Source: Actinomycetes bacterium (GTDB lineage Bacteria; Actinomycetota; Actinomycetes; Mycobacteriales; Micromonosporaceae). Taken from it: a stretch of DNA of 15,376 nucleotides. The translations under genes were made by a program, and so were the position numbers. Within the stretch, counting starts at the first letter, position 1; every line of letters begins with the position of its first letter. Location of the stretch: NCBI GenBank assembly GCA_023402505.1, contig JAEYGD010000172.1:1-15376 (forward strand), read 5' to 3'. The notes beneath the pieces were generated by a model. That model was given only the letters and a program-made list of their open reading frames with translations. It was not told where the DNA came from and searched no databases. Positions 1-7,359 of the stretch are shown here, piece by piece.

Positions 1-109
1 GCCTGCTGGTGGACCCGTGACCGGGCGCTCGGGCCGGTCGGGGCCGGGCCGCCGTGCCCCGGCTGGCCTGCGGTGACGCCGGCCGGGCTGCGGACTGTGG
101 CGCGGCCGA

Positions 110-115
110 TAGACT
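110..115 (+). promoter_or_regulatory. -10 element of a leaderless dxs promoter
   Basis: TAGACT lies exactly 8 bases before the ATG at 124. This fits the actinobacterial TANNNT -10 hexamer placed so that transcription starts at or beside the start codon. No convincing -35 hexamer is seen 16-18 bases upstream. There is also no Shine-Dalgarno sequence before the ATG, which agrees with a leaderless transcript. The same spacing recurs at 3517-3522 and 9216-9221 in this window. Confidence 0.6.
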
Positions 116-123
116 CTGCGGTC

Positions 124-2073
124 ATGAGTGTTGAACGGGACACGGCCAACCACGCGGGGCTGCTGGGCGCCGTACGCGGTCCGCAGGACGTCAAGCGGCT
201 GTCCACCGAGCAGGTCGGCATCCTCGCCGCCGAGATCCGTGACTTCCTGGTCGCCAAGGTCTCCCGCACCGGCGGGCACCTCGGCCCGAACCTGGGTGTG
301 GTGGAGCTGACCCTCGCACTGCACCGGGTCTTCGACTCCCCCCGGGACCGGCTCCTGTTCGACACCGGTCACCAGGCCTACGTGCACAAGATCGTCACGG
401 GTCGGCAGGACGGCTTCGACAGGCTGCGCCAGCGTGGTGGTCTCTCCGGCTACCCGAACCAGGCCGAGAGCGAGCACGACCTGATCGAGAACTCGCACGC
501 CTCCACCGTCCTGTCGTACGCCGACGGGCTGGCCAAGGCGTACGCCCTGCGCGGGGAGTCGCGCGCCGTGGTCGCGGTGGTGGGTGACGGCGCGCTCACC
601 GGCGGCATGTGCTGGGAGGCGCTGAACAACATCGCCACCGCCGGCAACCCGCTGGTGATCGTGGTCAACGACAACGGCCGGTCCTACTCGCCGACCATCG
701 GCGGTCTCGCCGACCACCTGTCCTCGCTGCGGCTCAACCCCGGCTACGAGAAGGTGCTCGACACCGTCAAGGACGCGCTCGGCTCGACGCCGCTGGTCGG
801 CAAGCCGATGTACGAGGTGCTGCACGCGGTCAAGAAGGGCATCAAGGACGCGGTCGCCCCGCAGGCGATGTTCGAGGACCTCGGCATCAAGTACGTGGGC
901 CCGGTCGACGGGCACGACGTGACCGCGGTCGAGGGGGCGCTGCGCGCCGCGAAGAACTTCGGCGGCCCGGTGATCGTGCACGCGGTGACCCGCAAGGGCT
1001 ACGGCTACCGCCCGGCCGAGGAGGACGAGGCGGACTGCTTCCACAGCCCGGGCGCCTTCGACACCCAGACCGGCAAGGCCACCGCCGCGCCGTCGGTCAA
1101 GTGGACCAATGTCTTCGCCGACGAGCTGGTCGCGATCGCCGACGAGCGGCCCGACGTGGTGGGCATCACCGCCGCGATGGCCGAGCCGACCGGCATCGTC
1201 AAGCTCGCCCGCAAGCACCCCGACCGGGTGTACGACGTGGGTATCGCCGAGCAGCACGCCGCCACCTCGGCGGCCGGTCTCGCCATGGGCGGGCTGCACC
1301 CGGTGGTGGCGGTCTACGCGACCTTCCTGAACCGGGCGTTCGACCAGGTCCTGCTGGACGTGGCGATGCACCGGCTGCCGGTCACGTTCGTCCTCGACCG
1401 GGCCGGTATCACCGGCCCGGACGGGCCGAGCCACTACGGCATGTGGGACATGTCCGTCTTCGGGGTGGTGCCGGGGCTGCGGATCGCCGCGCCCCGGGAC
1501 GCCGCCACGCTCCGGGAGGAGCTGCGCGAGGCGGTCGCCGTCGACGACGGTCCCACCATCGTCCGCTTCCCGACCGGCGCGGTCGCGGCCGACCTGCCGG
1601 CGCTGCGCCGGGTCGGCCCGGTCGACGTGCTCGCCGAGTCGGCCCGCACCGACGTGCTGCTCGTCGCGGTGGGCTCCTTCGGCCAGCTCGGCATGGAGGT
1701 CGCCGCCCGGGTCGCCGAGCAGGGTTACGGCGTCACCGTGGTCGACCCGCGCTGGGTCCGGCCGGTCCCGGCCGAACTGGTCGAGCTGGCCGCCGCGCAC
1801 CGCCTGGTGGTGACCGTCGAGGACGGTGTCCGCGCCGGCGGCGTGGGGAGCGCCCTCGCCCAGGCGATGCGGGACGCCGACGTCGCGGTGCCGCTGAAGG
1901 ACCTGGGCGTGCCGTCCGAGTGGCACCCGCACGGGACCCGCGCGCAGATCCTGGCCGACCTCGGCCTCACCGCCCAGGACGTGGCCCGTGACGTCACCGG
2001 CTGGATCTCGCGCCTCGACGCCGAGCCGGTCGAGCCGGTCGTCGCCCCGGACGACGCCGCCCGGCGGAACTGA
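124..2073 (+). CDS. dxs: 1-deoxy-D-xylulose-5-phosphate synthase
   Basis: This enzyme condenses pyruvate and glyceraldehyde-3-phosphate to DXP, the entry step of the MEP isoprenoid pathway, and also supplies thiamine and pyridoxal synthesis. It is cytoplasmic and thiamine-diphosphate dependent. The 649-residue protein has the family's usual length and order. The N-terminal TPP domain carries GDGALTGG (from G154) and the Mg/TPP motif NDN at 182-184. The central pyrimidine-binding domain has GIAEQHA with the catalytic Glu at 376, followed by DRAGITGPDGPSHYG. The C-terminal transketolase-type domain covers roughly residues 520-640. The ATG at 124 is preferred because conserved sequence (HLGPNLGVVELT, FDTGHQAYVHK) follows it and a -10 hexamer sits 8 bases before it. 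An in-frame GTG at 73 would add 17 unconserved residues. The gene appears monocistronic, with a hairpin after its stop. The family assignment is close to certain. Confidence 0.98.
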   Translation: MSVERDTANHAGLLGAVRGPQDVKRLSTEQVGILAAEIRDFLVAKVSRTGGHLGPNLGVVELTLALHRVFDSPRDRLLFDTGHQAYVHKIVTGRQDGFDRLRQRGGLSGYPNQAESEHDLIENSHASTVLSYADGLAKAYALRGESRAVVAVVGDGALTGGMCWEALNNIATAGNPLVIVVNDNGRSYSPTIGGLADHLSSLRLNPGYEKVLDTVKDALGSTPLVGKPMYEVLHAVKKGIKDAVAPQAMFEDLGIKYVGPVDGHDVTAVEGALRAAKNFGGPVIVHAVTRKGYGYRPAEEDEADCFHSPGAFDTQTGKATAAPSVKWTNVFADELVAIADERPDVVGITAAMAEPTGIVKLARKHPDRVYDVGIAEQHAATSAAGLAMGGLHPVVAVYATFLNRAFDQVLLDVAMHRLPVTFVLDRAGITGPDGPSHYGMWDMSVFGVVPGLRIAAPRDAATLREELREAVAVDDGPTIVRFPTGAVAADLPALRRVGPVDVLAESARTDVLLVAVGSFGQLGMEVAARVAEQGYGVTVVDPRWVRPVPAELVELAAAHRLVVTVEDGVRAGGVGSALAQAMRDADVAVPLKDLGVPSEWHPHGTRAQILADLGLTAQDVARDVTGWISRLDAEPVEPVVAPDDAARRN

Positions 2074-2087
2074 CCGAGCTGCTCCGC

Positions 2088-2121
2088 GACGGCGGGTGCC
2101 CCGGCCGGGGTGCCCGCCGTC
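2088..2121. terminator. Strong hairpin after dxs, candidate terminator
   Basis: Fifteen paired bases close a GGCC loop. Nine outer Watson-Crick pairs (GACGGCGGG with CCCGCCGTC) are followed by two G-T wobbles and four G-C pairs. It starts 14 bases after the dxs TGA and lies in the 119-base gap between dxs and the convergent lipoprotein gene. It could therefore serve both transcripts. No U-tract follows, which is common for actinobacterial terminators. Confidence 0.6.
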
Positions 2122-2192
2122 GGGCTGTCCGCGCCGGGTCAGCCGGCCGTCCCCGCCCATGAGGGCAGCTCGACAGCCTGCGTGGCCGGGCG

Positions 2193-3389
2193 TTACCTGG
2201 GGGCCGTCAGGGAGCGGTAGTGGGTCTTGGTGGCGGTGGCCAGGCTGACCGTCAGCTTCTCGTCGGTCAGCGGGACGACGGTCAGGCCCGGACGGTCGAC
2301 GACGCGGATCGTGCCGGGCGGCACGGACAGCGACGTCTCCCGGCCCGGTCGCCAGGTCAGCACCCCGAGCGACCGCCCGGCCACGGTGAGGACGTACGCC
2401 TGCAGCGGCTCGGCCCGGTCGGCGGGTGAGGCCACCGGGGCGCCCCCGCCGGCCGGCCGGTAGACCACGGCGGTCATCGTGTCGTCGGCCGACTCCCAGG
2501 TCAGCTGCTGGAGCTCACCGGGTTCGCCGCCGCCGACCGCGAGCTCACCGACGGTCCGGGCGGCCAGCTTCGTCATCGGCCAGGACTGCGGCACCGAACC
2601 CGCGGACTCCCGGTCCCCGGCCCAGCGCCGGATGCTGCCGAACGGGCCCTTCTCGCCGGCCAGCGCGCAGGTGTCCAGGCCGGCGAGCGCCCGCCGCCCC
2701 GAGCCCGACTCGTCGCGTACCAACGGATAGCGCGGCGCCTCCAGGCCGGTGCCGAGGTCCAGCAGCCGGTCGGTGGCCCGGCCCCGGGGCAGCGACTCGG
2801 TGGCCCGCAGGGTGGCGGTCACCGGCACCGCCGAGCAGGCCGGCACGGCGACCGGCGCGGACAGGCCGTCCTCGACCGGCACGGCCCGGCCGTCCGGGCC
2901 GCGCACCCGCTCGACCCGCGCCGAGACGAGGTAGCGCCGGCCGTCGCCGGTGCGTACCGGGAGGACGTCGGAGTAGACGAGGTAGCCGGGGTCGGTGTAC
3001 TCGGTGGCGTGGGTGACCGCGTACCGGCCGTCCCGCTCGGTGACCTGCAGCAGCCAGGAGGCGCTCTCACCGGGCACGTTCGCGGCGACCAGGGCGAGGC
3101 GTTCCCCGCCGACGGCACCGGCCCAGAGGATGCCGGACGAGGGCACGTGCACCCGGTCGTCGACGGGCGAGCGCCACTCCCGGACCGCCCCGGTCACGGC
3201 CGCCGTCACCGCGGCGTCACCGGACAGCGTGCCGCGGGCCGGCCAGACGGTGAGCGAGCCGTCCCGGCTGTCGTACCCGACCGGCAGGTCGCCCGGCTCC
3301 CGGCCGGCGACCGGCCCACAGGCGGTCAGGGTCGTCACCAGGACCAGCAGGGCGGTGGCCGTTCTGCCGGGCCGGCGGGCTGGAGCCAC
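2193..3389 (-). CDS. Putative lipoprotein of unknown function
   Basis: I do not recognise a domain family. From GTG at 3389 the product is 398 residues. It has a basic N-terminus (RRPGR), a short hydrophobic stretch and the lipobox LTAC ending at Cys24, so it should be lipidated and anchored outside the membrane. The mature part looks beta-rich, with short alternating stretches, a PACSAV cysteine and a DTCAL cysteine that could pair. The GTG is chosen because GAGGGGG (3397-3403) lies 7 bases upstream and because the lipobox then falls at normal distance. An in-frame ATG at 3437 (16 residues longer) and a GTG at 3476 exist but have no good ribosome binding site. The gene converges on dxs and diverges from the membrane-protein gene at 3532. 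The lipoprotein call is reasonably firm; the function is unknown. Confidence 0.8.
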   Translation of the reverse strand: MAPARRPGRTATALLVLVTTLTACGPVAGREPGDLPVGYDSRDGSLTVWPARGTLSGDAAVTAAVTGAVREWRSPVDDRVHVPSSGILWAGAVGGERLALVAANVPGESASWLLQVTERDGRYAVTHATEYTDPGYLVYSDVLPVRTGDGRRYLVSARVERVRGPDGRAVPVEDGLSAPVAVPACSAVPVTATLRATESLPRGRATDRLLDLGTGLEAPRYPLVRDESGSGRRALAGLDTCALAGEKGPFGSIRRWAGDRESAGSVPQSWPMTKLAARTVGELAVGGGEPGELQQLTWESADDTMTAVVYRPAGGGAPVASPADRAEPLQAYVLTVAGRSLGVLTWRPGRETSLSVPPGTIRVVDRPGLTVVPLTDEKLTVSLATATKTHYRSLTAPR

Positions 3390-3396
3390 CTGTACG

Positions 3397-3403
3397 CCCC
3401 CTC
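3397..3403 (-). promoter_or_regulatory. Ribosome binding site that sets the lipoprotein start
   Basis: On the minus strand GAGGGGG precedes the GTG at 3389 by 7 bases. This is the only good Shine-Dalgarno match among the candidate starts of this gene and it decides the start. A TANNNT-like hexamer (TACCAT, minus strand, 3436-3441) about 45 bases upstream is a weak -10 candidate without a visible -35. Confidence 0.55.
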
Positions 3404-3493
3404 GTTCGCCTCGGCGGTCGTCGTGCGGAACCGTCATGGTACGAGACGCCGCGCCGGTCCCCGCCACCACCCACAAGGGACCCTCCGGTGACT

Positions 3494-3522
3494 TTGGTGC
3501 GATTTACCCGCTCGGGTAGACT
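3494..3522 (+). promoter_or_regulatory. Promoter of the first membrane-protein gene, with internal palindrome
   Basis: TTGGTG (3494-3499), a 17-base spacer and TAGACT (3517-3522) form a good sigma-70-type promoter. TAGACT ends 9 bases before the GTG at 3532, so the transcript is probably leaderless. A 14-base perfect palindrome, TACCCG-CT-CGGGTA (3505-3518), fills most of the spacer and overlaps the first two bases of the -10. That placement would suit a repressor operator. Confidence 0.6.
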
Positions 3523-3531
3523 CCGCCGACT

Positions 3532-5487
3532 GTGACGCCTGCCGACACCCGCGCCGAGTCCGCCCCGGAATCCGCCGCCCCGGTCGCGTCCGATCCGGTC
3601 GCGTCGGAGCCGGTCGACCTCGACGCCGGGCGTGACACCACGACCACGGTGTCCCCGAACGGCGTACCGGCGGAGGAGCGCACGTCACCGGCGGACACCG
3701 ACGGCGGCCCGCCGGCACCCGGGCTCGGTGGCCGCCAGTTGCGGATGCCCCGGTGGACGCCCCGGCGGCAGCACCTCGCCGTCGTCGGCGGTTTCCTGCT
3801 CGCCGCGCTGTGGGTGACGAGCCGGATCTGGGTCGACCCGGCCGGCCGGGTGGCCTCGCTCTACAGCAGCGACCCGGCTCAGGTGCAGTTCTTCGTGGCC
3901 CACTCGGTGCGCGTGGTGCTGCACGGCGAGTTCCCGTTCTTCACCGAGCAGTTCAACTACCCGGACGGGGTCAACCTGATGGCCAACACGGCCATCCTCG
4001 CGCTGGGCATCCCGATGGTGCCGGTGACGCTGCTCTTCGGCCCGGCGGTGACCTTCGTGCTGCTGGTGACGCTGGCGCTCGCCGGCACCGCCACCGCCTG
4101 GTACGTGGTGCTCTCCCGGCACGTCGTCGACAGCCGGCTGGCGGCGGCGGTCGGGGGGTGGTTCTGCGGGTTCTCCCCGGCGATGCTGTCGCACGCCAAC
4201 TGGCACCCCAACATCATCAGCCAGTTCCTGCTGCCGTTCATCGTGTGGCGGGTGCTCGTCATCACCCGGTCCCGGCGCCCGTACCGCGACGGCGCGCTGC
4301 TGGCCCTGCTGGTGACCGTGCAGGCGTTCATCAACGAGGAGATCCTGCTCTTCACCGCGCTGGCCTGCGGCGTGTTCCTGACCGCGGTGCTCGTCCAGCG
4401 GCCCGGACTGTGGCACGCGGCGTGGCGTCCGCTGGGGAAGGCGCTCGCCACCTGCACCGTGGTGGCGGGCAGCCTGCTCGCGTACCCGCTCTACGTCCAG
4501 TTCGCCGGGCCGATGGCGTACCACGGGCTGAGCGACGCGGTCCGCGACTACGGCAACGACATCGCCGCGTTCTTCGCCCCGGGCTCCCCGACGCTGGGCG
4601 GCAACGAGCGGGCCAACGTCAACCTCGCCCCGAACTACTCGGAGGAGAACGCGTTCTTCGGGTGGAGCCTGGCCCTCGTCGCCGTCGGCATCGTCCTGTG
4701 GCTGCGGCGCGAGGTGGTCGTCCGCGCCCTCGCCGCGACCGGGGTGTTCTTCGCGGTGCTCTCGCTGGGCGAGCGGATCTCCTGGTGGGACCGGGAGATC
4801 ATGGTCGGGCCGTGGGAGTGGCTGGTCCGGTTGCCGCTGCTGGACGCGGTCGTGCCGACCCGGTTCGGGCTCATCACCACCGTGGTCGTGGGGCTGCTGC
4901 TGGCGTTCGCGGTCGAGCGGTCCCGGACACTGCCGGTGGAGCGGCGCACCCTGCGTACGCTCACCGCCGCCGGGCTCGTGCTCGTGCTGCTGCCCGTCGC
5001 GCCCATGCCGCTGCGGGTGACGTCCCGCCCGGCGGTGCCCGACTTCATCACCGCCGACCGGTGGCGCGGCTACGTCGCGGAGGACCAGACGCTCGTGCCC
5101 ATCCCGGTGCCCAGCATGGGCAACACGCACGGCATGCGCTGGGCCGCCGCCACCAACCTCGACTTCAAGATCCCCGGTGGCTACTTCCTGGCCCCGCGCA
5201 ACGCCAACACCGGCGACCCGGGTCGCTTCGGCGGCCGGCCCAGCGGCATGGGGCAGTTGCTGGAGGAGGTCGCCTCCACCGGGCGTACACCCCGGCTGGA
5301 CGACCGCCAGCGCCGGCGCTCGCTGGACGACCTGCGGCACTGGCGGGCCGCGATCCTGGTGCTGCCGGTGGATCAGCACCACGCGGAACCGTTGCGGCAG
5401 ACCGTCGAGCAGCTGGTCGGACCGGGCCGGCGCGAGCTGGACGTCTGGGTGTGGGACGTGCGCGCCCTGACCGACCCGGCGGCCTGA
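3532..5487 (+). CDS. Polytopic membrane protein, GT-C-like, paralog 1
   Basis: The 651-residue protein has about 80 Pro/Ala/Asp-rich cytoplasmic residues, the motif PRWTP, and then about eleven hydrophobic segments from residue 82 on. A roughly 150-residue soluble C-terminal part follows. Features shared with the two paralogs are an acidic residue in the first loop (D114 in SSDPAQ), NYPDGVNLMANT (142-153), NEE (268-270), SEENAFFGW (370-378), IPGGYFLAP (near 549) and a terminal WVWDVR (from 639). An acidic residue in the first extracytoplasmic loop of a polytopic protein resembles GT-C glycosyltransferases that use lipid-phosphate sugars, but no named family can be proven from reading alone. 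The start is GTG at 3532, 9 bases after TAGACT. The long N-terminal extension is absent from the paralogs. Its stop overlaps the next ATG by one base, so the two genes form an operon. Confidence 0.85.
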   Translation: MTPADTRAESAPESAAPVASDPVASEPVDLDAGRDTTTTVSPNGVPAEERTSPADTDGGPPAPGLGGRQLRMPRWTPRRQHLAVVGGFLLAALWVTSRIWVDPAGRVASLYSSDPAQVQFFVAHSVRVVLHGEFPFFTEQFNYPDGVNLMANTAILALGIPMVPVTLLFGPAVTFVLLVTLALAGTATAWYVVLSRHVVDSRLAAAVGGWFCGFSPAMLSHANWHPNIISQFLLPFIVWRVLVITRSRRPYRDGALLALLVTVQAFINEEILLFTALACGVFLTAVLVQRPGLWHAAWRPLGKALATCTVVAGSLLAYPLYVQFAGPMAYHGLSDAVRDYGNDIAAFFAPGSPTLGGNERANVNLAPNYSEENAFFGWSLALVAVGIVLWLRREVVVRALAATGVFFAVLSLGERISWWDREIMVGPWEWLVRLPLLDAVVPTRFGLITTVVVGLLLAFAVERSRTLPVERRTLRTLTAAGLVLVLLPVAPMPLRVTSRPAVPDFITADRWRGYVAEDQTLVPIPVPSMGNTHGMRWAAATNLDFKIPGGYFLAPRNANTGDPGRFGGRPSGMGQLLEEVASTGRTPRLDDRQRRRSLDDLRHWRAAILVLPVDQHHAEPLRQTVEQLVGPGRRELDVWVWDVRALTDPAA

Positions 5488-7334
5488 TGCCGGTCGGCAC
5501 GACGGCCGGCACCACGACCGGCACGACGGCCGACAACCCGCCGGCCGGACGGGTCCGGCTGCCCCGGTGGACGCCGGACGTCCTCGTCGTCGCCGGCTAC
5601 GTCGCACTCGCGGCGCTGCTCACCGCGCGCCAGTGGGGCCGACCGGACCGGCTGTTCCACCAGTCCGGCGACCAGATCCTGTTCGAGTGGATGCTCGCCC
5701 GCGCGGCCCGGGCCGTCGTCGACGGCGAGAACCCGCTGTACGCGACGGCGCTCAACGTCCCGGACGGCGTCAACCTCATGGCCAACACGTCGGTGCTGGG
5801 GCTCGGCGTGCCGCTGACGCCGGTCACCCTGCTGTTCGGCTCCCAGGTGGCGTTCCTGGTGGCGGTGGCCGCCTGCCTCGCCGGTACGGCGACCGCCTGG
5901 TACGTCCTGCTGCGCCGCCGGCTGGTCGGCTCCCGGGTGGCGGCGGCGCTCGGCGGTCTCCTCTGCGGCTTCGCCCCCGGCATGGTCGCCCAGGCCGGCG
6001 CGCACCTGCACATGGCGGCCCAGTTCCTGGTGCCGGCCATCCTGGCGGCCGTGTTCCCCGCCGACGGCCGGCGGGTCGTCCGGCCCGGCGTGTTCCTCGG
6101 TCTCCTCGCCGCCTACCAGGCGTTCCTCGGCGAGGAGGTGCTGCTCTTCCTCGCCCTCGCCGCCGGGGTGTTCGTGCTGGCGTACGCGGTGGCGGACCGG
6201 GCGGCGGCCCGCCGGGCGGCACCGGCCCTGCTCGGCCGGCTGGGCGTCGGCGTCGCCGTGGCGCTGCCGCTGCTCGCGTACCCGCTGTGGTTCCAGTTCG
6301 CCGGCCCGGGCCACTACCGGGGCATGCCGTTCCACGCCTCCTCGTACCAGCTGGACCTTGCCTCCTTCACGGCCTCGGCCCGGCAGACGGTGTTCGGTGA
6401 CGACCACCTGCCCCGACTGCTCGCCCCGAACGCGACCGAGGAGACCTCGTTCTTCGGGCCCGGCCTGCTGGTCCTGGCGGTGGTCGCGGTGGTCTGGCTG
6501 CGCCGCCGGCCGCTCGTCCGGGCCCTCGCCGCCTGCGGCGCGCTGTTCGCGGTGCTGTCGCTCGGTGCCGAGGTACGCCTCGACGGCCGGCCGACCGGGG
6601 TGCCCGGGCCGTACCGGCTGCTCGACGGCGTACCCCTGCTCGACCTGGCGGTGCCGGCCCGGCTGGCACTGGTCTGCGTGCCCGTGCTCGGCGTCCTGGT
6701 GGCCCTCGCGACCGAGCGGGTGCTGACCGCGACCGCCGACCGGCGGACCGGGCCGGACGGTGCCCGGCGCGCCGACGACGAGCCGTCGCCCGCTGCCCGG
6801 CTGCCGGTGCGGCTGCTCTGGAGTGGCCTGCTGGTGGCCGCCCTGCTGCCGCTGGCGCCGACGCCGATCCGGACGGTGCCGGTGTGGCCCGTGCCGGCGT
6901 TCGTGGCCGACGGCGGCTGGCGGTCCCACGTCCCACCCGGCCGGACCGTGGTGCCCGTGCCGCCGGTCACCGGGGCGGGCGCCAGCCCGGGCATGCTCTG
7001 GTCGGCCCGCACCGGCCTGGCCTTCGACGCGCCCGGCGGCTTCTTCATCGGCCCCCGCTCGGCGGACGACCCGACGGCGCGCTGGGGCGCCCCGGACCGC
7101 CCCACCGCCGCGCTGCTGCGGCGGGTCGCCGAGACCGGGGAGGTGCCGGCCGTCACCGAGGCCGACCGCCGGCAGGCCGTGGCGGACCTCCGGCACTGGC
7201 GGGCCGCAGTCGTCGTCCAGGGTGGACTGCACTTCGGTTACCCGGTCAAGGAGACGCTCGACGCGCTGCTCGGGCCGGGCCGCGAGATCGAGGGCGCGTG
7301 GGTGTGGGACGTCCGCCCCCTGGTCGGCGGTTAG
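5487..7334 (+). CDS. Polytopic membrane protein, GT-C-like, paralog 2
   Basis: The product is 615 residues. It starts at the ATG overlapping the previous TGA (TGATG), with no clear Shine-Dalgarno, so translational coupling is likely. A short cytoplasmic segment (MPVGTTAG, low complexity) leads to PRWTP and about eleven hydrophobic segments. Family landmarks are D62 in QSGDQILFEW, NVPDGVNLMANTS around D93, GEE at 215-217, TEETSFFGP from 317, PGGFFIGP near 517 and a C-terminal WVWDVRPL. A polar, Asp/Arg-rich loop (RRTGPDGARRADDE) separates the last two hydrophobic segments. It probably acts in the same membrane step as paralog 1, perhaps on a different substrate. The GT-C-type role is inferred from architecture. 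The gene ends on the shared hairpin at 7335-7359. Confidence 0.85.
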   Translation: MPVGTTAGTTTGTTADNPPAGRVRLPRWTPDVLVVAGYVALAALLTARQWGRPDRLFHQSGDQILFEWMLARAARAVVDGENPLYATALNVPDGVNLMANTSVLGLGVPLTPVTLLFGSQVAFLVAVAACLAGTATAWYVLLRRRLVGSRVAAALGGLLCGFAPGMVAQAGAHLHMAAQFLVPAILAAVFPADGRRVVRPGVFLGLLAAYQAFLGEEVLLFLALAAGVFVLAYAVADRAAARRAAPALLGRLGVGVAVALPLLAYPLWFQFAGPGHYRGMPFHASSYQLDLASFTASARQTVFGDDHLPRLLAPNATEETSFFGPGLLVLAVVAVVWLRRRPLVRALAACGALFAVLSLGAEVRLDGRPTGVPGPYRLLDGVPLLDLAVPARLALVCVPVLGVLVALATERVLTATADRRTGPDGARRADDEPSPAARLPVRLLWSGLLVAALLPLAPTPIRTVPVWPVPAFVADGGWRSHVPPGRTVVPVPPVTGAGASPGMLWSARTGLAFDAPGGFFIGPRSADDPTARWGAPDRPTAALLRRVAETGEVPAVTEADRRQAVADLRHWRAAVVVQGGLHFGYPVKETLDALLGPGREIEGAWVWDVRPLVGG

Positions 7335-7359
7335 CCGGGCCCCGTCGAGAGGGGCCCGG
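7335..7359. terminator. Bidirectional hairpin filling the gap between convergent genes
   Basis: CCGGGCCCC (7335-7343) pairs perfectly with GGGGCCCGG (7351-7359) around a 7-base loop, GTCGAGA. The hairpin begins on the base after the TAG of the plus-strand gene and ends on the base before the stop of the minus-strand gene. The intergenic space is therefore exactly one symmetrical terminator-like hairpin serving both directions. It has no U-tract. Confidence 0.75.

Noticed and set aside
3..20. Possible tail of an upstream plus-strand gene (LLVDP then TGA).
   Set aside because: Only five codons are visible before the stop, so neither the frame nor the product can be supported.
609..1991. 460-codon alternative plus-strand frame inside dxs.
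   Set aside because: Arg/Gly-rich and motif-free; dxs in the other frame is fully conserved.
3753..5486. Upstream in-frame extension of membrane paralog 2, giving about 1190 residues.
   Set aside because: The extension is an out-of-frame reading of paralog 1. The paralogs and the TGATG overlap place the start at 5487.
3685..5607. 640-codon open frame on the minus strand opposite membrane paralog 1.
   Set aside because: The translation is Arg/Gly/His/Gln-rich low complexity without motifs, typical of antisense frames in high-G+C DNA. The plus strand encodes a conserved family here.
5373..7232. 619-codon open frame on the minus strand opposite membrane paralog 2.
   Set aside because: Same low-complexity composition and no ribosome binding site; a shadow of the real gene.
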